Assembly (NCBI RefSeq): GCF_000186865.1
Contig: NW_008705567.1
Span: 1,806,379 to 1,870,378 of the forward strand
Direction: 5' to 3'
Length of the DNA: 64,000 nucleotides
Origin: Aureococcus anophagefferens
Lineage: Eukaryota > Sar > Pelagophyceae > Pelagomonadales > Pelagomonadaceae
Positions 18,075 to 26,404 of the stretch are shown here, in pieces. Made by a program: the position numbers and the translations under genes. Under the pieces are notes generated by a model. The model did no database searches and had not been told where the DNA came from. It saw only the letters and a program-made list of their open reading frames with translations. The stretch's first letter is position 1, and every line of letters begins with the position of its first letter.

Positions 18075-19718
18075 TTAGAACCACTGGCGCAGCTTCGCGG
18101 AGAGCCAGGAGCAGAGGCCACCGCTGCGGGCGGCGGCGGGGAGCGTCGGCGGCCGGTCGAGCGCGGGCGCGTCCGGCGCGGGCCGGCCCTTGATGCCGAC
18201 GGTGTTCGGGAAGAGGCAGCCGCCGTCGACGAGCGTCAGCGGCACGCCGAGGACCGCCTTCGCGGCCTCGACGCAGGCCCGCGCGACGGCGCGGTCGCCG
18301 TCCGCGAGGCCCGGCGCGGGCGCGTCGTCGAAGCCCCGCGCGGCCGCGTCGTGGAGCGGGCTCGTCGGGCGGGGCGGCCCCGCCTCTCCGGCGCGCGCCG
18401 CGTCCCGGCGCCGCGTGTCGCGCAGGGCCACGGCTGCGCGCTCGAGGATCGCGCGGTTGCCGTCCGCGGCGACGTCGACCGCGCCGAACTCGTCGCAGCG
18501 GAAGCAGCGGAGGAGGTGGCGGAGCGCGGCCGCGAGGACGTCGTGCCGCGTGTCGCCCACGAGCACGTCCCCCTCCCCGCCGTCGCCCGCGTCGCGCGCG
18601 GCCCCGAGCAGGTCGTCGTAGCGGAGCGCCGGCGCGCGGCTCACGGCGTCGTCGACCGCGGCCCGCGACCGCGCCTGGCAGAGCTCCGACCAGTCCCGGG
18701 CGTCGTCGAGCCACGCGGCCGCGTCCTCGGCGAGCCCGCGGCTCGAGAAGGTCCCGAGGGGCGGGTCGCCGCGCCGGAGCGCCGCGGCGAGGGCCGGCGA
18801 CGTCGCCAGCGTCGCGACGCGGGCCCCGGGGGCCTCGGACGCCCACGGCCGGTCGCCGTCGCGCCGGCTCTCGAGGAACGGCTCGAGGTTCCGGTGGCAG
18901 AAGGCGAGGGCCACGCGGGGGAGCGACCGCGCGAGGTCGCCGGCGAGGGCGGCGCAGGCGCCGTCGCAGACGTAGGTCCGCGCGGCCGACGCGCGCGCGG
19001 CCGACGCGTCGTCCGGCGCGAGCGCGGCGGCGACGGCGGCCGCCGCGGCGAAGCGCGCGGCGGCGTCGGGCCCCTCGGCGACGCCCCGGAGCCAGCGCGC
19101 GCCGTAGGTGGACCGCACGCCGAGGCGGCGGAAGGCCGCGTGGAGCGCGTCGCCGCCGGACGCGTCGGCGCCGCCGCAGCATAAAACGACGCTCGCGTCC
19201 CCCGGCGGCGCCGCGGTCGCCGCCCAGGCCCGGGCCGTGGCGACGGACGTCGTGACGAGGCGGCTCCCGACCTTGACGCCGGCGAGCATGGACGCGTCCT
19301 GGGGCCCGTCGCTCCAGAGCGGCGCCTTGTCGCCGAACTCGAGGAACACGAGCAGGTCGCCCTCGCACGCCCAGAGCGCGAAGGGCGAGCCGTCGCGCAC
19401 GAGCGACGCGAAGGGGCACGCCGCGAGCCGCGACGCCTCCGCGCACCTGACGGCGTCGGGCGCGGCCAGGCGCGCGCCGCCGCGCGCGACGGCGGCGACC
19501 TCGTAGACGAGGCCCTTGCCGGCGCCGGGCCTCGCGCCGAGGTAGTCCGCGTACTTGGCCGGGGCCGCGAGCTCGATCTCCCGGAGGCCGACGAAGGACA
19601 CGTCCGCGGGCTGGTTCTCCTCGTCGCTGCCGTCCAGGGGCTCATCCTCGTTTCCACTCCTGTCCATGCTGCCCCGCGCTTCAACAATAACTTGAATAAG
19701 TGCAAGTTTAGGCGGCAT
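18075..19718 (-). CDS. Large protein of unknown function
   Basis: 547 aa if started at 19718 (MPPKLALIQVIVEARGS); a second Met at 19667 (MDRSGNEDEP) gives 530 aa. The N-terminus is acidic, followed by a domain with well-formed strand-like segments: DVSFVGLREIELAAPAKYAD, PFALWACEGDLLVFLEFG, DASVVLCCGG, LPRVALAFCHRN. The C-terminal half is helical and Ala/Arg-rich (HDVLAAALRHLLRCFRCDEFG, ERAAVALRDTRRRDAARAG), ending with VPLTLVDGGCLFPNT. No family recognised. Its 5' end is only 25 bp from the start of the divergent gene at 19744, so either promoters overlap or the shorter start is right. Confidence 0.5.
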   Translation of the reverse strand: MPPKLALIQVIVEARGSMDRSGNEDEPLDGSDEENQPADVSFVGLREIELAAPAKYADYLGARPGAGKGLVYEVAAVARGGARLAAPDAVRCAEASRLAACPFASLVRDGSPFALWACEGDLLVFLEFGDKAPLWSDGPQDASMLAGVKVGSRLVTTSVATARAWAATAAPPGDASVVLCCGGADASGGDALHAAFRRLGVRSTYGARWLRGVAEGPDAAARFAAAAAVAAALAPDDASAARASAARTYVCDGACAALAGDLARSLPRVALAFCHRNLEPFLESRRDGDRPWASEAPGARVATLATSPALAAALRRGDPPLGTFSSRGLAEDAAAWLDDARDWSELCQARSRAAVDDAVSRAPALRYDDLLGAARDAGDGGEGDVLVGDTRHDVLAAALRHLLRCFRCDEFGAVDVAADGNRAILERAAVALRDTRRRDAARAGEAGPPRPTSPLHDAAARGFDDAPAPGLADGDRAVARACVEAAKAVLGVPLTLVDGGCLFPNTVGIKGRPAPDAPALDRPPTLPAAARSGGLCSWLSAKLRQWF

Positions 19719-19743
19719 CTTAAAGTAGAGAGCGGCCTCCGGG

Positions 19744-21167
19744 ATGACGGTGATGGCCGCGGTCGCGCGGGCAGCCCTCGTCCTCGCCGCCGTCGCGGAG
19801 AGCGAGCCGGTGTCGCGCAGCGAGCCCGAGCGGGGCCCGTACTGCGAGGACGTGCGCGTCCACGACTTCCACGGCGACAACGAGGGCTACGGGAACCAGA
19901 TGCACGCGCTGATCATGGCCGCGGAGATGGCCGTGCCCTGCAACATGACCCTGCTCATCCCGATGAAGGGCCGCTTCGGCCACATCTGCTCGCGCCTCGG
20001 CTGCGACGCGCCCTTCGTCCGGCGCCGCGACTTTGGGTACGGGCCCGCGGATTTCGAGGTCAACTACCAGCGGGGCTTCGGCGCGCGGTGCCAGGTCAAG
20101 CGGGCGCGGCCCTGCCGCTTCCGCCACGCGCACTGCCTCGAGCGCGCGGACGCGGACCCCATGGTCAAGACCTTGGCCATCCGCGAGGTGCTCGCGCTCC
20201 AGTCGCGCGTCGCGCCCGAATGCTCCGACGGCGCGCCGCCGCCGGAGTCGTTCGACGTCACGGTGCACTTCCGCGCGATCACGACGGCCTTCGAGGGGCG
20301 CGACGAGGCCCTGTTCCGCATGGACAGCGCGCAGATGAAGAAGCACGAGGCGGGCGAGGATCCGTCGCTCGACGAGTCGCCGTGGGCGGCGTACACGGAC
20401 CTCCCGCCGTTCGAGGAGGTCGCGAAGCCCGTCGTCGACTACCTCGAGCGCGAAGGCTTGCGGAAGAGAATCTTCCTCGCGGGCAACGTGCCCGCGGCCA
20501 AGGCCGCCGTCGCCGCGCGCTTCGTCGACGCGGGGGTTGTCGTGTGCGCCGTCGACGCCTGTGTTCTGGGACGTCCCGACCAAACTTTGAAATTCTCTAG
20601 CTCGGTCAAATCGAAGTCGATTTGGCTGATTTTTGGACGGATCGATTGCTCTCATCGAGTTCTCGAAGCACAGCGGATGTGCTCGTGTCAAAACATTCGA
20701 ATACGCTCACATTGAAGTTGATTTCCACACAGGTCGACGCGGACGCGGACGTCGTCCGCCATCCGAACAAGCTGGCCAACGACAATCTGGACATGCGCAA
20801 CGACCCGAGCTTGTGCGACGACTGTCTCGACGTGACCTTTGGCGAGTGGTCCTATCTGGCGAAAGCGACGAAGCTCGTCGTCCAGCTCGGCATGCACTGC
20901 GTCGGCGACGGCGACTGCTTGGATCCGCGGGAGCGGATTTATGGCCGTAGATCCTCGTTTTCCCTCTCCGCGGCGACGTTTGCGGCCGTGCCGTCGACGA
21001 TCATCGTCGACCCGGCCGCGCCCCTCGACCCCGCGGACTTCACGCCGCCGGGCTACCGGCCGCCGAAGGGCGTCGGCGGCCTGTCGATGTCCTGCTCCCT
21101 CCAGCCCGCGATGGACGCCATGCGCGCGGGGCGCCGGAGGCGCCTGGGGGGGCGTGGCGGGAGTTAA
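19744..21167 (+). CDS. Secretory glycosyltransferase-like protein (fucosyltransferase-like)
   Basis: Exons 19744-20550 and 20733-21167 (413 aa); the 182-bp GT-AG intron is an introner. A signal peptide opens the protein (MTVMAAVARAALVLAAVAE). GYGNQMHALIMAAEMA near residue 49 resembles the GxGNxxxxL nucleotide-sugar motif of fucosyltransferase-type GT-B enzymes. FDVTVHFRAI and RIFLAGNVPAAK fit the second domain. After the splice, VDADADVVRHPN and FGEWSYLAKATKLVV ... SSFSLSAATF continue it. The exon join leaves VVVCAVDADADV without lost codons. The enzyme class is inferred from fold-like motifs only. The C-terminus is basic. Confidence 0.5.
20551..20740 (-). mobile_element. Introner, long family, copy 1 (element 20559-20732)
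   Basis: GTCGACGC is duplicated at 20551-20558 and 20733-20740 around a 174-bp element with ends CTGTGT and ACACAG. The intron uses GT of the first duplicate and AG of the element. The sequence is the reverse complement of the copy at 33897-34099 (for example CAAAACATTCGAATACGC here, GCGTATTCGAATGTTTTG there), so it is inserted in the opposite orientation relative to its gene. It is strikingly AT-rich in this genome. Confidence 0.9.
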
Positions 21168-21351
21168 TGGAGTTTTTTTTTGCCGGCGAGTCGGCGGACG
21201 GCGTTCGCCTTTGGATCGCTCCATTTTACCACACTGAGTCGACCCGAGTCCACTCAACCCGATCGCCTATCTGCGCGCCACTCGACCTTGCGTGGCACCC
21301 CTCCCCCCCCCGGGCGCGCCCTCTGGACCTACGTGCTACCCGTGGACCCAC

Positions 21352-22803
21352 ATGGAAGCCCTGCCAGACGACGCCCTTACCAACATCGCGACATTCTTGG
21401 TGGGGGGCTATCCGATCGAGCGACGAAAATGGGCGGAATATGAAACGTTAAAGCACTCAACTTTCGAATTCATGCGGGAGAACTACGCTTATGCAGTACA
21501 ACAAAAACGCTCGCGAACGGATGTGCTCAACGTTCGCGGCGTGTCCGTCGCGTTCCGAGATTCGGTGCGGGCGGCGCTTCGAGCGCGCGCATCGAAAGAC
21601 ACGATCGTCTTTGAGCCACCCAAGGGTATTCTCGAGGACCCACCGGTAGATTCCGTGGTAGACCCCCGAATCATCTCGGCGGTCGGGGCCGTCTACGGAG
21701 TCACGTTCAATTACTTGTTGTTCACCGGGAAGTCCTCGGTCGCGTTGGATTCGGTTTCATCATTCGTGGCGAACACAAGCGGCAGACTGGAGCGCATTAC
21801 TGTTCAGCGATCCGCAATATCAGCGGAGAGGTTCCTCGACATTTGTCGAGCATGTCCGCGTTTACGTGCGCTTAGGTTACTTGGACCGGTCCCGGAGATC
21901 AAGGCGAAGTGGCTCGACATCGCTGAGAGTGTGGCGCGCGCCTGCCCACACCTCACGGAGCTCGACGGCAATCCGTTCATGAGCTCAGCTGACACGAGTG
22001 GAGCTGAAAGTTGGGAGATGCACTTCCCAGAGCTGGATCGTCTCACGTTCGGTACGGTACGGAGCGACTCTCGAGCTCCGGTCGATTTCCAGGGGATCGA
22101 GCAGAGCGCCCTGCGATGCTCGAAAGCGACAGAGTGCTGCTTCCGCAACTGCTGCGTTTCACCGGGTCTGATGGAGTGCATCTTGCGGACTTCTTTGTGT
22201 GCTCGTCTGCAGCACGTCAATTTTGACAACGTTGCTCGCATCTCAGAGGAGACGATCGTCGCTTGCGCGGCTGGTTGTCATCAGCTCCGGAGCATACAGC
22301 TACCAAATATCTGCAGGCTTGATGCTACGTCTGTTTCCAAATTTCAGGCCTCGTTTTACGTTTCGCTCTTTGACGCGCGGCCCGAACTCGAATACATCGC
22401 GTTTCCATCCTCCGCCGTCTTCGGATTCAACGACGCCTGTTTCGAAGCCATATGCAGGTTCAGTTTGAATGACCTTGCTCTGAACGACGCGGGAGCGCTC
22501 TCGCCTGGGTCCCTGGTTGACACGATCTTGTCACATCCGTGCTCCCGGACGCTCAAATTCTTCTCCTTGTGGAGGCCTCAGGGGAGCAACTTTTACAATT
22601 GGGACTTCATCGCTCCTTCAGACTTGCTCAAACTCGTAGAAGGCTGTCCACTATTACTCAATTTCAGCTGCGATGCGAACAGTCAGCTGTTTGCATCAAG
22701 TTCTTGGGCAACATCGCCCAAACCGGAATTCCATGATGACGTCTGCAGGGCAAAGATCATCCTCAAAAAGCGAGGCGGTTCTTTCGAGGTAGAATACTCG
22801 TAA
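21352..22803 (+). CDS. F-box-like / leucine-rich-repeat protein, low-GC gene
   Basis: 483 aa from the Met at 21352, chosen because MEALPDDALTNIATFLV there is an F-box-like start; an upstream in-frame Met adds only 20 unlikely residues. The rest shows irregular LRRs of the Cys-containing F-box type: CRACPRLRALRLLG, SVARACPHLTELDGNP, LQHVNFDNVARISEETIVACAAGCHQLRSIQLPN, LVEGCPLLLNFSC. Such proteins select substrates for SCF ubiquitin ligases. GC content and codon use are visibly lower than in neighbouring genes, and no intron is seen. This suggests a different history, such as a recently copied or transferred family member. Confidence 0.7.
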   Translation: MEALPDDALTNIATFLVGGYPIERRKWAEYETLKHSTFEFMRENYAYAVQQKRSRTDVLNVRGVSVAFRDSVRAALRARASKDTIVFEPPKGILEDPPVDSVVDPRIISAVGAVYGVTFNYLLFTGKSSVALDSVSSFVANTSGRLERITVQRSAISAERFLDICRACPRLRALRLLGPVPEIKAKWLDIAESVARACPHLTELDGNPFMSSADTSGAESWEMHFPELDRLTFGTVRSDSRAPVDFQGIEQSALRCSKATECCFRNCCVSPGLMECILRTSLCARLQHVNFDNVARISEETIVACAAGCHQLRSIQLPNICRLDATSVSKFQASFYVSLFDARPELEYIAFPSSAVFGFNDACFEAICRFSLNDLALNDAGALSPGSLVDTILSHPCSRTLKFFSLWRPQGSNFYNWDFIAPSDLLKLVEGCPLLLNFSCDANSQLFASSSWATSPKPEFHDDVCRAKIILKKRGGSFEVEYS

Positions 22804-22821
22804 TCATATAATTATAATTCA

Positions 22822-23685
22822 CTAGTCGCGGTAGAGGGCGCCCCGCGCGAGGGCCGCGTTGTAGAAGTCCGCGACGTCGCGGAGCCGCTCGCAGAGTCGC
22901 GCCGCGCCGAGCTCGCCGCGCGCGGCCGCGGCGAGCGCGGAGAGCGCCGCGGACTCCGTCGCGTCGACGGGCCGCGGGTGGAAGTGCTCCGACGGACTCA
23001 AGCCAGTCCATCGCGGCCCGTCGGGGTCGGCCTCGAGGACGACGGCCTGGAAGCCCCCCAACGCTACGAAGCAGGCCGCGAGGCCCCGGGGCAGCGCGCG
23101 GTTGAGCTCCGGGAGCGCGAGGCCGTCGCGGAGCCGCCGTGCGACGACGCTTTCGTCCTCGGCGTCGCCGCCGCAGCACCAGGCGCGGCGTTTCGGCGCG
23201 GCGGCGCGCGCGTGCGCCGCGAGTTCGTGCGCGACGCGGCGCGCGCCGTCGTCGTCCGGGAACTTCGCCGCGAGGCCGCACCGTCGGAGCGCGCCCGCGC
23301 ACGCGTCCGGCGACCGCGCCAGGTGATTGATGTCTAAGATGCAATAATTCGGCGACGCGTCGGGCAAACTCGTGCGGCTGCAGGGGCCGTGGACTCGTCT
23401 CCAGAGATGGAACCGTATGCGTCGCAGGTGTGGGAAGGACCAGGCGTCGGCGGCGAATTCACTGGCGCTCGTGATTTGTTCGAGGTGTTTACCATCGATG
23501 GCGCCGGCGTAGAGGCCGTGCAAGGCCATCGCTCGGACCAAAGCTTGCGGCGGCGCTGGCAGTCTTTTGGCTTCAGCGAGCTGTGGACATTTTGGGTAGA
23601 AGAGGACCTCGACTGACCAGGCGGAGTTCCTGGACCGCTTTTGTGAAGACATGGAAAGGCAAAGAGACTTTATGGACGCACTCAA
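22822..23685 (-). CDS. Hypothetical protein with two-part composition, possibly chimeric
   Basis: One frame of 287 codons runs through a lower-GC 5' part (about 23340-23685) and a very GC-rich 3' part. The 5' part has ALHGLYAGAIDGKHLEQITSA and FPHLRRIRFHLWRRV, which look like LRR-type pieces of the neighbouring F-box/LRR family. The 3' part (NHLARSPDACAGALRRC to the end RGALYRD) is a compact Ala-rich globular-looking segment of unknown family. Either the gene is a fusion, or the 5' part is a remnant and the true gene starts downstream through an intron I could not place. Confidence 0.4.
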   Translation of the reverse strand: MSASIKSLCLSMSSQKRSRNSAWSVEVLFYPKCPQLAEAKRLPAPPQALVRAMALHGLYAGAIDGKHLEQITSASEFAADAWSFPHLRRIRFHLWRRVHGPCSRTSLPDASPNYCILDINHLARSPDACAGALRRCGLAAKFPDDDGARRVAHELAAHARAAAPKRRAWCCGGDAEDESVVARRLRDGLALPELNRALPRGLAACFVALGGFQAVVLEADPDGPRWTGLSPSEHFHPRPVDATESAALSALAAAARGELGAARLCERLRDVADFYNAALARGALYRD

Positions 23686-23787
23686 CGGTGAGTCCCCGGT
23701 TAAGGATTTGCGGCGCTGGCTCGCGAATCCCCCGCGATCTTTCGAAGAAGAGGACCACGGCAGACTTTTCTTAGCACGCGCCCAGAC

Positions 23788-26112
23788 CTAGGGCGACACG
23801 GCGACCTTGGCCTGCTTGCCGCCCGGCGCCTCGAGGTCCGCGGCCTTGCGCTTGGCGACGGCGAGCGTCGCGTCGGGGAAGCCGGCGAGCTCGGCGACCT
23901 TGATGCCGAAGGACTCGAGGCAGGGCCCGTCCCTGACCTCGTAGAGGAACGTGATCTTGCCCGTGTCGTCGTCGACGTGCGCGGACACGTGCCGGTTCCG
24001 CGCTCGTCCCGGGTGGTCGTCCGCGAGCTGCGTGAGCTCGTGGAAGTGGGTCGCGAAGAGGCACTTGGCCTTGGACTCGAGGAGGATGTGCTCGGAGATG
24101 GCCCAGGCGAGGCCGAAGCCGTCGTACGTCGACGTGCCGCGGCCGAGCTCGTCGATGATCACGAGGCTCCGCGGCGTCGCGACGTGGAGGATCTGGGACG
24201 CCTCGAGCATCTCGGCCATGAAGGTCGACACGCCCTTGGTGAGCGAGTCGCCCGCGCCGACGCGCGCGAGCACGGAGTCGAAGAGCGGCAGCGCCGCCGC
24301 CTCGCACGGCACGAGGCTCCCCGCCTGCGCCATGACGGCCAGGGCCGCGAGGCCCCGGATGTAGGTCGACTTGCCGCCCATGTTCGGGCCCGTCACCAAC
24401 ACCAGGCTTCCCGCGTCGCCGCCGAGCGCGTAGTCGTTCGCGATGAACGTGACGCCGTCGCGATGTTCGACGACCGGGTGCCGCGCGCCCTTCAACTCGA
24501 GCGGCGCGCCGTCGCCCGCCGCCAGCGCCGGCCGGCAGTAAGCGCCGCCGGGCGCGAAGGCCGCGGCCGTGGCGAAGGCCGTCAGCGCGTCTAAACGCGC
24601 GAGCGCGCCGCCGCACCGCGCGAAGACGGGCGCGTACGTCGCGGCCGTCTTGACGAGCTCCGCCGTGAGCGCCCGCTGGCTCTGCTCGTAGTCGCCCTTC
24701 GCGGCCTGGTAGGCCCCGCAGGCTTTGACGAGGGCCTCCGTCGTGAAGTAGACGCCGTTCTTGAGGTACGAGAGGATCTCCAATCCGTCCTTGCCCGTCC
24801 GGACTTGCTTCAGCGACTTCTCGTCGTAGCGCCGCACGCAGCGGAAGACGCGGCCGCGCGCGGCGTCCTTGTCGAGCTTCACGGGCCACTTGGCGCGCTC
24901 GCCGCCGGCCTTGTAGCCCCGCGCGCCCACCGCGTCGCAGTCGTCGACGGCGCGGTTCACGGCCTCGTGCGCGTCGTCGATCGCGCCGCGCGCCTCGCGC
25001 ATGGCCGTCGCGTGCTCGACGAGCTCCTCGTCGACGGAGGCTTTCAGGAGCACTTCCGGCAGGAACTCGAGGTCCAGCGTCGCGTCGGCCATGTCGCAGT
25101 AGCCGCGGAGGTCGCGCTGGGCCTTCTTCAAAGCGGGCAGCAGCTCCGCGGCGAGCGCGTTCGCCGCGTCGCAGGGCACGGCGGCCAACGCGTCGACGAC
25201 CTCGGGCAGGACGCGCGACGCGAGGACGTGGAGCTTGTGGAGGTCGAGGAGCGTCGCCTTGCCGGACCGGAGCTTCGCGGCGAACGCGCCCAAGTCCGGC
25301 ACGCGGCCCGTCCGGCCCTTCGCGGCGCCGCCGAGGGCCACGCGCAGGCCGTCGCGCGCCTCGCCCTCGTCGCGCAGCACCTCGACGACGTCGTGGCGCC
25401 GCGTGATCTCGCCGAGGTCCAGCGACGGCTGGCGGAGCCACGCCTCGACCAAGGCGTAGCCCGCCTTGGTCTTGCAGGGCCCGCCCAACACCTCGAGGAG
25501 CGACCCGGCGCCGAGGCCGTCATTTCCGCCGTCGCTGCCCGGCACGAGGTTCACGGCCTCGGCCGCCGCGGAGTCGAGGCGCATGTGGGACCCCAAAGCG
25601 CCGGGCCAGAGCTCGCACGCGCCCGCGTCCGCGGCGCGCTCCTCGCGGAGGCCCCGGTGCTCGAGGAGCAGCGCCGCCGCCCGCGCCGCGAGGGGCGGCG
25701 CGAGGCAGGCCTCGTGGCGCGCGACGCCCGCGTCGCCGCAGGCGAAGCGCAGGCACTTGGTGGTTTGTTCGGCGACGTCGCGCGCGGACCGCGGCCAGCC
25801 GGCCTTGGCGAGGTCCTGGAGCGCGTGCTCGACGCCGTGCTGGGCCAGCAGGCCCTCGACCTTGGCGTGGGCCTTGTCGATCACGACGAGGCCCGGCTTC
25901 TCGCGCACGAGCAGCGCGTCGAGCGACAGCAGGAACTGGCTGTCGTCGAAGCTGTAGACGTGGAGCGACGACCGCACGGGGCTCTCGTCGTCGTCGCCCG
26001 CCGGCGCGTTCGCGACGCAGGGCTTGGAGAGCACGCAGCCGACCTTGTAGGACCCGCGCGACTCGTCCAGCGCCGAAACACAGAGTGCGAGGACCGTGGT
26101 GTCGTCCGACAT
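23788..26112 (-). CDS. MSH2: DNA mismatch repair protein MSH2
   Basis: 774 aa, intronless. MSH2 pairs with MSH6 or MSH3 in the nucleus to recognise mismatches. Present are a short connector region (residues 1-150), a lever/clamp region with FRCVRRYDEKSLKQVRTGKDG, and the C-terminal ATPase: Walker A GPNMGGKSTYIRGL near 576, GDSLTKGVSTFMAEM (signature), IIDELGRGTSTYDGFGLAWAI near 654 (Walker B), and LFATHFHELTQLAD. The end FGIKVAELAGFPD with AKRKAADLE matches MSH2 rather than MSH3/6. At 774 residues it is shorter than human MSH2 (934); most of the missing length is at the N-terminus, where the mismatch-contacting domain is reduced. Confidence 0.93.
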   Translation of the reverse strand: MSDDTTVLALCVSALDESRGSYKVGCVLSKPCVANAPAGDDDESPVRSSLHVYSFDDSQFLLSLDALLVREKPGLVVIDKAHAKVEGLLAQHGVEHALQDLAKAGWPRSARDVAEQTTKCLRFACGDAGVARHEACLAPPLAARAAALLLEHRGLREERAADAGACELWPGALGSHMRLDSAAAEAVNLVPGSDGGNDGLGAGSLLEVLGGPCKTKAGYALVEAWLRQPSLDLGEITRRHDVVEVLRDEGEARDGLRVALGGAAKGRTGRVPDLGAFAAKLRSGKATLLDLHKLHVLASRVLPEVVDALAAVPCDAANALAAELLPALKKAQRDLRGYCDMADATLDLEFLPEVLLKASVDEELVEHATAMREARGAIDDAHEAVNRAVDDCDAVGARGYKAGGERAKWPVKLDKDAARGRVFRCVRRYDEKSLKQVRTGKDGLEILSYLKNGVYFTTEALVKACGAYQAAKGDYEQSQRALTAELVKTAATYAPVFARCGGALARLDALTAFATAAAFAPGGAYCRPALAAGDGAPLELKGARHPVVEHRDGVTFIANDYALGGDAGSLVLVTGPNMGGKSTYIRGLAALAVMAQAGSLVPCEAAALPLFDSVLARVGAGDSLTKGVSTFMAEMLEASQILHVATPRSLVIIDELGRGTSTYDGFGLAWAISEHILLESKAKCLFATHFHELTQLADDHPGRARNRHVSAHVDDDTGKITFLYEVRDGPCLESFGIKVAELAGFPDATLAVAKRKAADLEAPGGKQAKVAVSP

Positions 26113-26404
26113 CGCTACGACGTGCGCGGTCTTGCCGACGGAGCTCGAGATCGACGTCGTTGTCTAGCGCGCGACGGCGTGTGGCGCGAGCGTGCGGGCG
26201 TTGACAGAGCGCGGCGCGGGCGGCGCGGGGCGACACTGCCTCTGCCTGTTTTGAAAATCTTCTCCCAACCAGCCAGCGCTGCCGCCGGTGCGCCGGCCGC
26301 CGCGACGCGTCGCCCGTCCGACGGCTTGGGACGTGTAACATGGGGCATGGGGAGGGGGAGCTTTCTCTCTGGGAATGGGACTTCAAGGGAGCCTCAGCCG
26401 CCGC

